A DNA stretch of 64,000 nt from Bittarella massiliensis (ex Durand et al. 2017) (GCF_001486165.1 NZ_LN908977.1:1216075-1280074); one strand, 5' to 3'; counted from the stretch's first letter, positions 51,627 through 61,792 are shown. Notes: generated by a model from the sequence alone, not told the origin. Program-made: numbers and translations.

Positions 51627-53024
51627 TTATACGTCCTCCCCGCAGTACAGTACCGCTATCCTCTCGGTTTTTCCGGTCACGGCGACCCGGGCCGCCACGT
51701 CCACGCCGGGGATGCAGACCACCCCTTCGCCGTCGGCGACCACCGGGACCCGCCCCCGCTCTTGGGGGGGGATGCCCAGCTCGCAAAACAGCTTTTTCAG
51801 CGTTTTGGTGACGCCCCGCCGGGAGAGGGAGATGCTGTCCCCTTCCCGGCGGCCGCGCGCAACAAGTGTAGTCTTTAGTTTATCATAGTCCATACAATTT
51901 ATTAAGTGGTTTTTGTGAACTTTTTCTAGAATTGCGCCATTTTCCGCTGTTGTGACACAGAGGGTGAGGGTTTTGCCAAAAATACTGGCGCTTTTGCCCA
52001 CCGCCAGCTCGCAGGGCACCGCCGGCGGCGGGGGGACGGTCCGCTCCCGGCAGACGAGAAGCCCCTCCTGGCGGCGCAGGTAGCGCCCGGTGGCCAGCTC
52101 CCGCTCCCCCTCGTCCCCGGCGGTCAACCGCACCACCGCCTCGGCGGCCAGGGCGGTGGCGGGCAGGGCGCAGTCGGTCAAAAAGAGTCGGGCCACCCGC
52201 CCCTGCAAGGCCGGATGGAGGGCCGCAAAGGCGGCGGCGTTCAGGCGGGGGAGCACCCCGCCGCCGGGGTCCTTGCAATCAGCATATGCCTCGGTGGCCC
52301 GGAGATTGAGAAAATCCCGGTCCTGGGCCAGGTAGCCGGCGGTGGCGGCCACCGTTTTCTCCAGGCTGGGATTGAGCTGCCGCAGGGCGGGCAGCACCTG
52401 CAGCCGGATGCGGTTGCGGGCATACGCCTCGTCCCCGTTGGTGGAGTCCACCACAAAGGGGAGCCCCTCCTCCCGGCAGTAGTCCTCCACTTCGGCCCGG
52501 GTGCAGCCCAGCAGGGGGCGGATAAAAGGGCCCCGCACCGGGGGGATGCCGCAGAGCCCGTCGAGCCCGGCGCGGCGGGTGAGGCGAAAGAGGACGGTCT
52601 CCACCTGGTCGGTGAGCTGGTGGGCAGTGGCGATCTTCGCCCCCTCCCGCTCGGCCAGCTCGCCGAAGAGGCGGTAGCGGATCTCCCGCCCGGCCAACTC
52701 CTCTGAGATGCCCCGGGACCGGGCGGCGGCCCGCACGTCCTCAGAAAAGGCGTACAGGGGCACCCCCCACTCGGCGCAGAGGGCGCGGACAAAGGCCTCG
52801 TCCCGCCCGGCCTCCTCCCCCCGCAGCCGGTGGTTGAGATGGCAGGCCGAGAGCCGGGCCCCCAGCTCCCCCTCGCTTGCCAGCAGGGCGTGGAGGAGGG
52901 CCACCGAGTCCGGCCCGCCCGAGAGGGCCACGATCACCCGCTCGCCGGGGGAAAACATCTGGTGCCGCCGCACCGCGGCGCAGACGGCCGCCCGCAGCCC
53001 CTCCCCCTCTGGGTTACGGGGCAT
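51627..53024 (-). CDS. tilS: tRNA(Ile)-lysidine synthase
   Basis: This 465-residue enzyme modifies C34 of tRNA-Ile(CAU) to lysidine so that it reads AUA. The PP-loop motif is VALSGGPDSVALLHAL (about 32-47), followed by HLNHRLRGEEAGRDE and the conserved ATAHQLTDQVET. C-terminal substrate-binding domains extend to about 460. The ATG overlaps the dnaB stop by 11 bases and no strong site is seen, so translation is probably coupled. Confidence 0.96.
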   Translation of the reverse strand: MPRNPEGEGLRAAVCAAVRRHQMFSPGERVIVALSGGPDSVALLHALLASEGELGARLSACHLNHRLRGEEAGRDEAFVRALCAEWGVPLYAFSEDVRAAARSRGISEELAGREIRYRLFGELAEREGAKIATAHQLTDQVETVLFRLTRRAGLDGLCGIPPVRGPFIRPLLGCTRAEVEDYCREEGLPFVVDSTNGDEAYARNRIRLQVLPALRQLNPSLEKTVAATAGYLAQDRDFLNLRATEAYADCKDPGGGVLPRLNAAAFAALHPALQGRVARLFLTDCALPATALAAEAVVRLTAGDEGERELATGRYLRRQEGLLVCRERTVPPPPAVPCELAVGKSASIFGKTLTLCVTTAENGAILEKVHKNHLINCMDYDKLKTTLVARGRREGDSISLSRRGVTKTLKKLFCELGIPPQERGRVPVVADGEGVVCIPGVDVAARVAVTGKTERIAVLYCGEDV

Positions 53025-54369
53025 CGCGGTAGGTTTCCAGCGAGGCGAAGCGGGTGTAGGAGCCGTCCCAGCTCAGCTTCACCGTGTCCACCTCGCCGTG
53101 GCGGTTTTTGGCCACGATGCACTCGGCGATGTTCACGTCCTCGGTGTCCCGGTTGTAGTACTCGTCCCGGTAGAGGAACATGACGATGTCGGCGTCCTGT
53201 TCGATGGAGCCGGACTCGCGCAGGTCGGAGAGCATCGGCCGCTTGTCGGGACGGCTCTCGGGCCCGCGGGAGAGCTGGGAGAGGGTGATGATGGGCACGT
53301 CCAGCTCCTTGGCCATGATCTTCAGGCTCCGGGTGATCTCGGACACCTCCGCCACCCGGCTCTCGATGCGGCGGCCGGAGGTCATCAGCTGCAGGTAGTC
53401 GATGACCACCAGCCCCAGGTTCTTGATCCGCCGCAGCCGGGCCTTCATCTCGGGGACGGTGATGCCCGAGGAGTCGTCGATGTAGATCTCCTTTTGGGAG
53501 AGGTGCTCGGCCACCGCCACCAGGTTGGCCCACTCCTGTCCGGTCAGGTCGCCGGTGCGAAAAGCCGAGTTGGAGATGGACGCCTCGCTGGAGAGGACCC
53601 GGGAGACCAGCTGCTCCTTGCTCATCTCCAGCGAGAAGATGACCACCGCCTTGTCGCTGCGGTTGGCCACGTTGGTGGCGATGTTGAGGGCGAAGCTGGT
53701 CTTGCCCATGGCCGGGCGGGCCGCCAGCAGGATCAGGTCGGACTTGTTGAGGCCGAAAATCAGGCTGTCCACCGCCGAAAAGCCGGTGGAGAGGCCGGTG
53801 AAGGCCTGCTTGTCGTCGCCGGAAATCTGCTGCAGGCTGTCGAAGGTGTCGATGATGATGCCGTCGATGCGCTGGGGCCCCTGGGTGGTGCGCCCCTGGC
53901 GGATGTCGAAGATCTTCTGCTCGGCAATGTCCAGCAGCATCTTGGCGTCCTGCTCCCCCTCGGAGGTGGTGTCGATGATGTCCCGGGCGGTGTAGAGGAG
54001 GGTGCGCAGGTAGTACTTCTCCTCGATGATGCGGGCGTAGGTCTCCATGTTGGAAAGGGAGGGCACCATCTGGGCGATGTTGGTCAGATAGATCTTGGCC
54101 TGGTCTTTGGTCTCAAAAATCTGCCGGTCGCAGACCTCGTTGAGCAGGGTGACAAAGTCAATGGGCTCGCCGGCGGTGAACATCCGGATGATGCAGGCGT
54201 AGATCTCCCGGTGTTGGGGGTTGTAAAAGTGTTCGGGTTTCAGCCTTTCCAACACGGTGGAGAGGCAGTTGGGGTCGATGAGGATGCCGCCCAGCACCGA
54301 CTGTTCGGCTTCCAGGTTGTAGGGCATATTCAGGCCGTACACGTCCCCGGTTGGTTGCAGCGGTTCCAC
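53014..54369 (-). CDS. dnaB: Replicative DNA helicase
   Basis: This 451-residue hexameric helicase has the DnaB-N domain (about 10-115; YNLEAEQSVLGGIL) and a RecA-like core with Walker A ARPAMGKTS, Walker B LVVIDYLQLM and the QLSR sensor. The gene is named dnaC in Bacillus. I chose the GTG at 54369 because AAGGAGGG lies seven bases upstream; the longer frame has no site. It sits after rplI, from which a terminator separates it. Confidence 0.97.
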   Translation of the reverse strand: MEPLQPTGDVYGLNMPYNLEAEQSVLGGILIDPNCLSTVLERLKPEHFYNPQHREIYACIIRMFTAGEPIDFVTLLNEVCDRQIFETKDQAKIYLTNIAQMVPSLSNMETYARIIEEKYYLRTLLYTARDIIDTTSEGEQDAKMLLDIAEQKIFDIRQGRTTQGPQRIDGIIIDTFDSLQQISGDDKQAFTGLSTGFSAVDSLIFGLNKSDLILLAARPAMGKTSFALNIATNVANRSDKAVVIFSLEMSKEQLVSRVLSSEASISNSAFRTGDLTGQEWANLVAVAEHLSQKEIYIDDSSGITVPEMKARLRRIKNLGLVVIDYLQLMTSGRRIESRVAEVSEITRSLKIMAKELDVPIITLSQLSRGPESRPDKRPMLSDLRESGSIEQDADIVMFLYRDEYYNRDTEDVNIAECIVAKNRHGEVDTVKLSWDGSYTRFASLETYRDAP

Positions 54370-54433
54370 CGCAGTCCCTCCTTCTTGGGCGGGCGCCCCT
54401 CGGGGCCCGCCTCGACTTCTCACTTACACGGCG

Positions 54434-54480
54434 AAAGGGGACGCGGGCGGGCCGGTTTTCCCGGCCCGCCGTCGTCCCCC
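54434..54480 (-). terminator. Hairpin between rplI and dnaB
   Basis: A very GC-rich stem of about 18 bp with interruptions (54437-54455 with 54461-54479), followed by TTTCGCC on the minus strand. It may reduce read-through into dnaB. Confidence 0.6.
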
Positions 54481-54490
54481 TGCGGCGCTG

Positions 54491-54937
54491 TTACAGCTCG
54501 ACTACCGAAACCTTGATCTCCGCCTCGATGGAGTGGGCGAATTTCACCTGGGCGCTGTAGCTGCCAAAGGCCTTGATGGCCGTGTCCAGCTTGATCTTGC
54601 GCTTGTCCACCGCCACGCCGTAGGCGTCCTGCACGGCCTGGGCGATCTCCTTGCCGGTGACCGAGCCGAAGAGCTTGCCCTCTTTGCCTGCCTTGGCCTT
54701 GACGGTGACGGTCTTGCCGTCTATCTTGGCGGCCTCCTCCTTGCAGCGGGCGATGTCCTCCTGGGTGTGGTGCTCGGCGGCGGCCTGCTTGTTTTTCAGG
54801 TCGTTGATAGCCTGGGCGTCGGCCTCGATGGCCAGCCCTTTGGGGAGCAAAAAGTTGCGGGCGTACCCGTCGGAAACCTTATGTAACTCTCCCTTTTTGC
54901 CCGTTCCCTTCACGTCCTGTTTCAAAATGACCTGCAT
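54491..54937 (-). CDS. rplI: 50S ribosomal protein L9
   Basis: This 148-residue protein has the L9 N-terminal domain (MQVILKQDVKGTGKKGELHKVSDGYARNFLLPKGLA), the long connecting helix and the C-terminal domain with GSVT. Start at 54937 with GGAGAG upstream. Gene order gdpP-rplI-dnaB is conserved in Firmicutes. Confidence 0.98.
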   Translation of the reverse strand: MQVILKQDVKGTGKKGELHKVSDGYARNFLLPKGLAIEADAQAINDLKNKQAAAEHHTQEDIARCKEEAAKIDGKTVTVKAKAGKEGKLFGSVTGKEIAQAVQDAYGVAVDKRKIKLDTAIKAFGSYSAQVKFAHSIEAEIKVSVVEL

Positions 54938-54992
54938 GGCAGTTCTCTCCCTTCTCTCCCCCGCTCGCGGGGGCCTTTTCATCTGATGGTAT

Positions 54993-56969
54993 CTATTGAA
55001 TGTGGTTTTGCTCGTAGTAGAGGTCGATGGATTTTTCCAGCATCTTCACCGCGGTGTCCAGGCTGGTCTCCCGCAGCTGGGCGCCGGCCATGGTGTGGTG
55101 GCCGCCGCCGCCCAAACTCTCCAAAATCAACTGGACGTTGAGCTGCCCCAGGGAGCGCGCCGAGATGTTCACCTGGCTGCCCTGGGAGAAGAGGACGAAG
55201 GAGGCCCGCACGTCGGAGATCTCCAGCAGCTCGTCCGCCGCCTGGGCCGACACCACCCGGATGTCGGGGATGTCGTCGGGGGATTTGGCGATGGCGCAGC
55301 TCTTGTAGACGTGGGCCCCGGTGACGATGGCGGTGCGGTTTTGAAAGTCCTCCATGGTGGAGGAGAAGAGCCGCTTGACCTCCACCGTGTCGGCCCCCAG
55401 GGAGCGCAGGTAGCCCGCCGCCTCAAAGGTCTTGACCCCGGTCTTGACGGCGAAGTTCTTGGTGTCCAAAACCAGCCCGGCCAGCAGGGCCTCGGCGAAG
55501 ACGGCCTCCACCTCCTTCTCCCCGTCGCCCAGGTACTGCAGCAGCTCGGCCACCATTTCGGAGGCGGAGGAGGAGTAGGGCTCGTGGTAGAAGATGACGG
55601 CGTTTTCGATGTAGTCCACCCGCTTGCGGTGGTGGTCGATCACCACCACCGACTTGCACCGCTCCAGCAGTTCGGGCACCTCGACCATCGGCTTGGCGTG
55701 GGTGTCCATCACCACCACCAGGGTCTCGTCGTCCACCAGGTCGCGGGCCGCGGCGGCGTCCACAAAGAGGGACTCAAACCCGGCGGCGCCGATCTGTTCG
55801 ATGAGGGGGGCCGAGAGGGTGGTCTGCCGGTCGACGGCCACAAAGGCGTCGATCCCCAGCAGCCGCAGCCCCCGGCAGAGCCCGGCGGAGGAGCCCACGC
55901 TGTCCATGTCGGAGAAGCGGTGGCCCATGATGATGACCTGCCGGTGGATCTTGCAGAGTTCCAGCAGGGCGGAGGCGATGATCCGCGCCCGCACCTTGGT
56001 GCGCTTCTCCACCCCCTTGGAGACCCCGCCGTAGAAGTCGTAGCCGTTGACGGTCTTGACCGCCACCTGGTCGCCTCCCCGGCCCAGGGCCATGTCCAGG
56101 GCGTGGCGGGAGGTCTCCAGGTTGCCGGTGAGATTGTCCGGCTGCATCCCCACCCCGATGGAGACGGTGATGGGCACCTTGCCGTCCACCGTGATCTTGC
56201 GCACGTCGTCGAGGATGGGGAAGCGCTCCTCAATGATCTTGTGCATGTAGCGGTACTCCACCACGGCGAAGAAGCGGCGGTTGTTCATCTTGATGAGGAT
56301 GCCGTTTTGCCGGCCCACAAACTCCTCCAAGCTCCGCTCCACCTCGCCGGTGACCCGGGCCTTCTCGCTCTCCTTGTAGGACTGGAGGATGTCGTCGTAG
56401 TTGTCCACCAGGATGCTGAAGATGCAGGGGCGGGATTGCAGGTACTCGATGGAGTCGCGCTTGAGCTTGGTGGTCTCGCAGAGGTAGACCACCGAGGTCT
56501 CCCGCCCCTCCCGCAGGGAGACGGCGGCAAAGGCCGAGAAGAACCGGTCGCCGATGCGCACCGGGCAGCCGGTGGGCTGCTTGGCCTTGGCCAGGTTGAA
56601 GCCGGAGATGAGCCGGGAGAGGCCGTCGCTGAAACAGTCCCCCTCCCCCTTGCCGAAGATGGCGGCAAAGAGGCCGTTGTGCCAGAGGATCTCCCCGTCC
56701 GCCGCGGTGACCGCCGTGGGCAGGGGGAAGGATTGGATGGCCGCCCCCCGCTCGAAGGTGATGTCGGAGGCCACCACGTCGATGACCTGAAAGGCCCGGC
56801 GGCGCAGCCCGGCGATCATCCACCAGGTGACGGCCACCACCCCGGCAGAGACCACACCCATGGCCGCGCAGAGCAGCGGGTGGACAAACCAGGCCAGCGC
56901 CGTCAGCAGCACACAGCAGCCGGCGATCACATAGAGGAGGGGGTAAAATCCCTTGTAGCTTTTTTTCAC
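54993..56969 (-). CDS. gdpP: Cyclic-di-AMP phosphodiesterase GdpP
   Basis: This 658-residue membrane protein has two helices (about 9-27 and 32-53), a PAS-like sensor (75-170), a degenerate GGDEF domain (about 175-305) and a DHH/DHHA1 phosphodiesterase at 330-655. Visible motifs are MGHRFSDMDSVGSS, VMDTHAK, VVIDHHRK and GGGGHHTMAGAQ. It hydrolyses c-di-AMP and so tunes osmotic and cell-wall homeostasis. The start is GTG with GGAAGG upstream. It follows the RNase J gene by 52 bases. Confidence 0.96.
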   Translation of the reverse strand: MKKSYKGFYPLLYVIAGCCVLLTALAWFVHPLLCAAMGVVSAGVVAVTWWMIAGLRRRAFQVIDVVASDITFERGAAIQSFPLPTAVTAADGEILWHNGLFAAIFGKGEGDCFSDGLSRLISGFNLAKAKQPTGCPVRIGDRFFSAFAAVSLREGRETSVVYLCETTKLKRDSIEYLQSRPCIFSILVDNYDDILQSYKESEKARVTGEVERSLEEFVGRQNGILIKMNNRRFFAVVEYRYMHKIIEERFPILDDVRKITVDGKVPITVSIGVGMQPDNLTGNLETSRHALDMALGRGGDQVAVKTVNGYDFYGGVSKGVEKRTKVRARIIASALLELCKIHRQVIIMGHRFSDMDSVGSSAGLCRGLRLLGIDAFVAVDRQTTLSAPLIEQIGAAGFESLFVDAAAARDLVDDETLVVVMDTHAKPMVEVPELLERCKSVVVIDHHRKRVDYIENAVIFYHEPYSSSASEMVAELLQYLGDGEKEVEAVFAEALLAGLVLDTKNFAVKTGVKTFEAAGYLRSLGADTVEVKRLFSSTMEDFQNRTAIVTGAHVYKSCAIAKSPDDIPDIRVVSAQAADELLEISDVRASFVLFSQGSQVNISARSLGQLNVQLILESLGGGGHHTMAGAQLRETSLDTAVKMLEKSIDLYYEQNHIQ

Positions 56970-57021
56970 GCCTTCACCTTCCCAATGGCGCCGCCCCGCC
57001 GGGGGCGGCCAGATCGTTGCC

Positions 57022-58767
57022 TCAGACCTCCATGATGATGGGGAGGATCATGGGGCTGCGCTTGGTCTTTTGAAAGAGGAACATGGACAGGGCCTCGCGG
57101 ATGTTCAGCTTGAGGTCGGCCCAGTCGTTGACCTCCCTCTCCAGACACTTGTCGAGGGTTTTGGCCACCACCGCCCGGGCCTCTTTGATGAGCTGTTCGC
57201 TCTCGCGCACATAGACAAAGCCGCGGGTGACGATGTCGGGGCCGGCGACCACTTCGCTGGTCTCGGAGTCGATGGTGATGACGATGGTCAGCAGCCCGTC
57301 CTCGCTCAGGCGCTTGCGGTCGCGCAGGACGATGCTGCCCACGTCGCCCACGCCCAGGCCGTCCACCATGACCTTGCCGGCGGTGACCAGCTCGTCTTTC
57401 CTGACGCCCCGGGGCCCGAACTCGACCACCCGGCCATTTTCGCTGATGACGATGTTCTTTTCGGGGATGCCCAGAGAGCGGCCGAGACCGGCGTTTTTGA
57501 TGAGGTGGCGGTACTCGCCGTGCACCGGCATGAAGTACTGGGGCTTGGTCAGGGCGAGGATGGTCTTGAGCTCGCCCTGGCAGGCGTGGCCGGAGACGTG
57601 CACCTCGTACATGCTCTCGTAGATGACCTCGGCCCCCAGCTTGAAGAGGGCGTTGACCACATTGCCCACATGCTTTTCGTTGCCGGGGATGGGCCGGGCC
57701 GAGATGATGATGAAGTCGCGGCTGTTGACCGACAGCTGCCGGTGGGTGCCGTTTGCCATCCGCGAGAGGGCGGCCATGGGCTCGCCCTGGCTGCCGGTGG
57801 TGATGACCACCAGCTTCTCCGGCGGGTAGTCGCCGGCCTCGGCCAGTTCGATGAGCTGGCCCTTGGGCACCTTGAGGTAGCCCAGCTCAATGGCGCGGGC
57901 GGTGACGTTTTCCATGCTGCGGCCGCTGACGAGGACCTTGCGCCGGAACTTGTGGGCGGTGTCGATGATCTGCTGGATGCGGTGGATGTTGGAGGCGAAG
58001 CTGGCGATGATGATCCGCCGGTTGCCCGCCTTGGCAAAGAGGTTTTCAAAGGAGCGGCCCACGCTGCGCTCAGAGGCGGTCATGCCGGGGCGCTCGGCGT
58101 TGGTGGAGTCCATCAGCAGCGCGGTGACCCCCTCCTTGCCCAGTTCGGCAAAGCGGGCCAGGTCGATCATCTCCCCGTCGATGGGGTCGTAGTCGATCTT
58201 GAAGTCGCCGGTGTGCACCAGCGTCCCCGCGGGGGTGTGGAAGGCCAGCGCCACCGCGCCGGGGATGGAGTGGTTGACCCGGATGAACTCGACTTGCATC
58301 CTGCCCAGCTGCACCCGGTCGCCGGCGGCCACCACGTTGAGCTTGCTCTTTTCCAGCAGGCGGTGCTCCTCCAGCTTGCCCTCCACCAGGCCCAGGGTGA
58401 GCCGGGTGCCGTAGAGGGGGACGCTGATCTCCTTTAACAGGTAGGGCAGGCCGCCGATGTGGTCCTCGTGCCCGTGGGTGAGGACCACGCCGCGGATCCG
58501 CTTTTTGTTTTCGATCAAATAGGTGAAGTCGGGGATGACGATGTCCACCCCGGGCATGTCGCTGTCGGGGAAGGTGAGGCCGCAGTCGATGACCACGATG
58601 TCCTCGCCGTACTCGACGGCGGTGCAGTTTTTGCCCACCTCGTGCAGCCCCCCCAGGGGGACGATGCGCAGCGGCAGGGCGCCGCCCTTTTTGCCGGAAG
58701 CCGATTTTTTGCGGCCGCCGAAGGGGGTCTTTTTCTTCCCCTCGGCCTGGGGCTGCTCCTGGGGCAC
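57022..58767 (-). CDS. rnj: Ribonuclease J
   Basis: This 581-residue (from GTG at 58767) metallo-beta-lactamase/beta-CASP nuclease has endo- and 5'-3' exonuclease activity on mRNA and rRNA. The metal site is THGHEDHIGG (about 99-108), with VHTGDFKIDY and HVSGHACQGELK (beta-CASP). The C-terminal domain ends PMILPIIMEV. The first 32 residues are a basic, low-complexity lead-in. The start is uncertain: the frame stays open upstream for about 23 codons with an AAAGGG but no ATG, and no site precedes the GTG. Confidence 0.95.
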   Translation of the reverse strand: MPQEQPQAEGKKKTPFGGRKKSASGKKGGALPLRIVPLGGLHEVGKNCTAVEYGEDIVVIDCGLTFPDSDMPGVDIVIPDFTYLIENKKRIRGVVLTHGHEDHIGGLPYLLKEISVPLYGTRLTLGLVEGKLEEHRLLEKSKLNVVAAGDRVQLGRMQVEFIRVNHSIPGAVALAFHTPAGTLVHTGDFKIDYDPIDGEMIDLARFAELGKEGVTALLMDSTNAERPGMTASERSVGRSFENLFAKAGNRRIIIASFASNIHRIQQIIDTAHKFRRKVLVSGRSMENVTARAIELGYLKVPKGQLIELAEAGDYPPEKLVVITTGSQGEPMAALSRMANGTHRQLSVNSRDFIIISARPIPGNEKHVGNVVNALFKLGAEVIYESMYEVHVSGHACQGELKTILALTKPQYFMPVHGEYRHLIKNAGLGRSLGIPEKNIVISENGRVVEFGPRGVRKDELVTAGKVMVDGLGVGDVGSIVLRDRKRLSEDGLLTIVITIDSETSEVVAGPDIVTRGFVYVRESEQLIKEARAVVAKTLDKCLEREVNDWADLKLNIREALSMFLFQKTKRSPMILPIIMEV

Positions 58768-58919
58768 GGCGGCCGGGGCCAGCGCGGCGCTCTGGGCGGC
58801 GGGCCGGCTGTCGCCAATCGGCGCGGCGGGGAATACCCTTTGATGAGGGCCCGCTTTTGGGCCGTGGCCCCTTCCCCCCTCCGACGGCGGCCCCCTTTGA
58901 AAAAAGGCGGGCGGCCCCC

Positions 58920-58948
58920 TTGCAATTCATACTAAATTGGTGTATATT
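58920..58948 (+). promoter_or_regulatory. Promoter of nifS operon
   Basis: TTGCAA at 58920-58925, spacer 17, TATATT at 58943-58948. The spacer holds an imperfect inverted repeat ATACTAAATTGGTGTAT that could bind an Rrf2/IscR-type regulator (inference). Confidence 0.65.
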
Positions 58949-59022
58949 AGAGCCGACGGGTCCCCCAGCCGCGCCGGACGGCGCAGCCGGCCCCCATTTT
59001 ACAGAGATATGAGGTGTGTTCC

Positions 59023-60210
59023 ATGAGCAGATATATCTACGCGGACAACGCCGCCACCACCCCGGTGAGCGAGCCGGTGCTGGAGGCCATGCTCCCCTTT
59101 TTAAAGGAGGAGTACGGCAACCCCTCCAGCATCTACCAAAAGGGGCGGGCCGCCCTGGCGGCCATCGAGCACGCCCGGGTGCAGACGGCGAACGCCCTGG
59201 GCTGCGAGCCGGGGGAGATCTACTTCACCGGCTGCGGCTCAGAGGCGGACAACTGGGCCCTCAAGGCGGCCGTGTTGGCCCTGGCCAAAAAGGGGAAGAC
59301 CCACCTGATCACCACCGTGTTTGAGCACCACGCCATCCTCCACACCGCCCAGAAGCTGGAGCGGCTGGGCTGCCAGGTGACCTACCTGCCGGTGAGCCCC
59401 GAGGGGCTGGTAGACCCGGCCGACGTGGCCGCCGCCATCCGCCCCGAGACGGCCCTGGTCTCGGTGATGTACGCCAACAACGAAATCGGCACCATCCAGC
59501 CCATCGCCGAGATCGGCGCCATCTGCAGGGAGCGGGGGATCTGGTTCCACACCGACGCGGTGCAGGCGGTGGGGAACGTGGAAATCGACGTGAAGGCCCA
59601 AAACATCGACATGCTCTCCCTCTCGGCCCACAAGTTCCACGGCCCCAAGGGGGTAGGCGCCCTCTACCTGCGGCGGGGGATCGCCATCCCCAACCTGCTC
59701 GACGGCGGCGGCCAGGAGCGGGGCCACCGCGCCGGGACCGAGAACGTGGCCTCCATCGTGGGACTGGGCCGGGCCATCGAACTGGCCTGCGACCCGGCGG
59801 CCATCGCCCGCAAGCGGGAGCACCTGACCCCCCTGCGGGACCGCATCATCGCCGCGGCCCTCGAGCTGCCCCACACCCGCCTCAACGGCGACCCGGTGAA
59901 GCGGCTGCCCGGCACCATCAACCTCTCCTTCGAGGGGGTGGAGGGCGAGTCCCTGCTGCTGATGCTGGACCTGAACGGGATCGCGGCCTCCTCCGGCTCG
60001 GCCTGCACCTCCGGCTCCCTCGACCCCAGCCACGTGCTGCTGGCCCTGGGGCTGACCCACGACGTGGCCCACGGCTCCCTGCGCCTCTCCCTGGCCGAGG
60101 ACATCACCGAGGAGGAGGCCGACTACATCATCGAGACCATCCCCACCGTGGTGGCGCGGCTGCGCGCCATGTCCCCCCTGTGGGAGAAGATCGTCAAGGC
60201 CGAGCAGTAG
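59023..60210 (+). CDS. nifS: Cysteine desulfurase (NifS/IscS type)
   Basis: This 395-residue PLP enzyme takes sulfur from cysteine for Fe-S cluster and thio-tRNA synthesis. Motifs are [11 protein letters not shown] at the N-terminus, the PLP lysine in [12 protein letters not shown] (about 205) and the catalytic Cys in [16 protein letters not shown] (about 325). GAGGTG lies before the ATG at 59023. First gene of nifS-nifU-mnmA. Confidence 0.97.
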   Translation: MSRYIYADNAATTPVSEPVLEAMLPFLKEEYGNPSSIYQKGRAALAAIEHARVQTANALGCEPGEIYFTGCGSEADNWALKAAVLALAKKGKTHLITTVFEHHAILHTAQKLERLGCQVTYLPVSPEGLVDPADVAAAIRPETALVSVMYANNEIGTIQPIAEIGAICRERGIWFHTDAVQAVGNVEIDVKAQNIDMLSLSAHKFHGPKGVGALYLRRGIAIPNLLDGGGQERGHRAGTENVASIVGLGRAIELACDPAAIARKREHLTPLRDRIIAAALELPHTRLNGDPVKRLPGTINLSFEGVEGESLLLMLDLNGIAASSGSACTSGSLDPSHVLLALGLTHDVAHGSLRLSLAEDITEEEADYIIETIPTVVARLRAMSPLWEKIVKAEQ

Positions 60211-60294
60211 CGGCCCGGCCGGGCGCGGGCGGACCTTTCCCCCGAACGCGCCCCTCTCAACACACATTTTTACAACTGGAAAGGCGGATGACAA

Positions 60295-60720
60295 ATGCTC
60301 TATTCTGAAAAGGTACTGGACCACTTCTCCAACCCCCGCAACGTGGGCGAGATCGAGGACGCCGACGCCGTCGGCGAGGTGGGCAACGCCAAGTGCGGCG
60401 ACATCATGAAGATGTACTTGAAAATCGACGGGGATACCATCACCGACGTGAAGTTCAAGACCTTCGGCTGCGGCGCAGCCATCGCCACCAGCTCGATCGC
60501 CACCGAGATGATCAAGGGCAAGAAGATCAGCGAGGCCCTGAAACTCTCCAACAAGGCGGTGATCGAGGCGCTGGACGGGCTGCCCCCGGCCAAGATCCAC
60601 TGTTCGGTGCTGGCCGAGCAGGCGGTGAAGGCCGCCCTGAGCGACTACTACCGCAAGCAGGGCATCGACCCGACCCCCATCGTGGGGGAGATCGGCGACT
60701 GCGAAGCCTGCCATGGCTGA
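60295..60720 (+). CDS. nifU: Fe-S cluster scaffold NifU/IscU
   Basis: This 141-residue scaffold protein assembles [2Fe-2S]/[4Fe-4S] clusters with sulfur from NifS. The three conserved cysteines are in AKCGD (about 35), FGCGAAIA and HCSVLAEQA. The end ...GDCEACHG adds two further cysteines. AAAGGCGG precedes the ATG. The stop overlaps the mnmA start by eight bases. Confidence 0.97.
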   Translation: MLYSEKVLDHFSNPRNVGEIEDADAVGEVGNAKCGDIMKMYLKIDGDTITDVKFKTFGCGAAIATSSIATEMIKGKKISEALKLSNKAVIEALDGLPPAKIHCSVLAEQAVKAALSDYYRKQGIDPTPIVGEIGDCEACHG

Positions 60721-61792
60721 GCGGGTCCTGGTCGCCATGAGCGGGGGGGTGGACTCCTCCGCCTGCGTCTCTCTGCTGCAAAAGCAGGGCTATGAGGTGG
60801 GCGGGGTGGTCTTCGACATGTCCCCCGCCCACCATCAGGCGGTGGAAGACGCCCGGCTGGCGGCCGACTTCTTCGGGGTACCCCTGACCGTCTGCAACCT
60901 GAGAGAGCGCTTTTCCCGCCAGGTCATCGACTACTTCTGCCAGAGCTACCTCTCCGGCGAGACCCCCAACCCCTGTGTCCGCTGTAACCCCACCGTCAAG
61001 TTCGCCGCCCTCTACGAGGAGATGCGCCGCGGCGGCTACGACTGGATGGCCACCGGCCACTACGCGGGGATCGTGCGCCGGGGGGAGACCTACTACTTCA
61101 CCCAGGCCCAGTCGGCCCAGCGGGACCAGAGCTATATGCTCTACCGGCTGCCCCAGGAGATCATGGCCCGGCTGCTGCTCCCCCTGGCGGGGATGGAGAA
61201 GCCCCAGGTCCGCCAGTTGGCCCGGGAGGCGGGGCTCCCCACCTTCGACAAGCCCGACAGCCAGGAGAACTGCTTCATCCCCGACGGCGACTACCCCGCC
61301 TATGTGGAGGGGCGCTGCGGCCCCTCCCGCCGGGGACAGTTCATCGCCCCCGACGGCAGCCCCGCCGGGCCCCACCGGGGCATCGCCCACTACACGGTGG
61401 GCCAGCGCAAGGGGCTGGGCATCGCCCTAGGGCGGCCGGTCTTTGTCCGCGCCATCGACCCCGCCAGCGGGGACGTCCTCCTCTGCGACGCGGGGGAGGA
61501 GTACGCCGGGGAAATTTGCCTGCGGGAGGTCTGCGCCCCCGACCCGGCACAGCTCGCCGAAGGGGCGCAGGTGCTGGTGAAGATCCGCTCGGTGGCCAAA
61601 CCCTGCCCCGCCACCCTGCACCCCCTGCCCGGCGGCGGGCTGACCGTCCGCTTTGCAGCGCCCCAGCGGGCGCCGGCCCCCGGCCAGTCGGCGGTCTTTT
61701 ACCGAGACGGGCTGGTGATCGGCGGCGGGATCATCGACCGGCCCCGGCCGGAGAACGGAGGTGCTGCAGGTGGACCCCAGACAACCGCGTGA
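60713..61792 (+). CDS. mnmA: tRNA-specific 2-thiouridylase MnmA
   Basis: This 359-residue enzyme puts the 2-thio group on U34 of tRNA for Lys, Glu and Gln. The P-loop is AMSGGVDSSA (about 8-17). The catalytic Cys pair lies in NPCVRCN and in DSQENCFI, with TGHYAGI between them. It is coupled to nifU by overlap. Operon logic is clear: NifS supplies sulfur for both the scaffold and the tRNA thiolase. Confidence 0.97.
   Translation: MAERVLVAMSGGVDSSACVSLLQKQGYEVGGVVFDMSPAHHQAVEDARLAADFFGVPLTVCNLRERFSRQVIDYFCQSYLSGETPNPCVRCNPTVKFAALYEEMRRGGYDWMATGHYAGIVRRGETYYFTQAQSAQRDQSYMLYRLPQEIMARLLLPLAGMEKPQVRQLAREAGLPTFDKPDSQENCFIPDGDYPAYVEGRCGPSRRGQFIAPDGSPAGPHRGIAHYTVGQRKGLGIALGRPVFVRAIDPASGDVLLCDAGEEYAGEICLREVCAPDPAQLAEGAQVLVKIRSVAKPCPATLHPLPGGGLTVRFAAPQRAPAPGQSAVFYRDGLVIGGGIIDRPRPENGGAAGGPQTTA

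Noticed and set aside
58070..58930. 286-codon frame opposite or alongside RNase J starting with ATG at 58930
   Set aside because: The translation is Arg/Pro/Gly-rich and out of frame with the conserved beta-lactamase motifs. It was kept only as a hint that the RNase J start is unclear.
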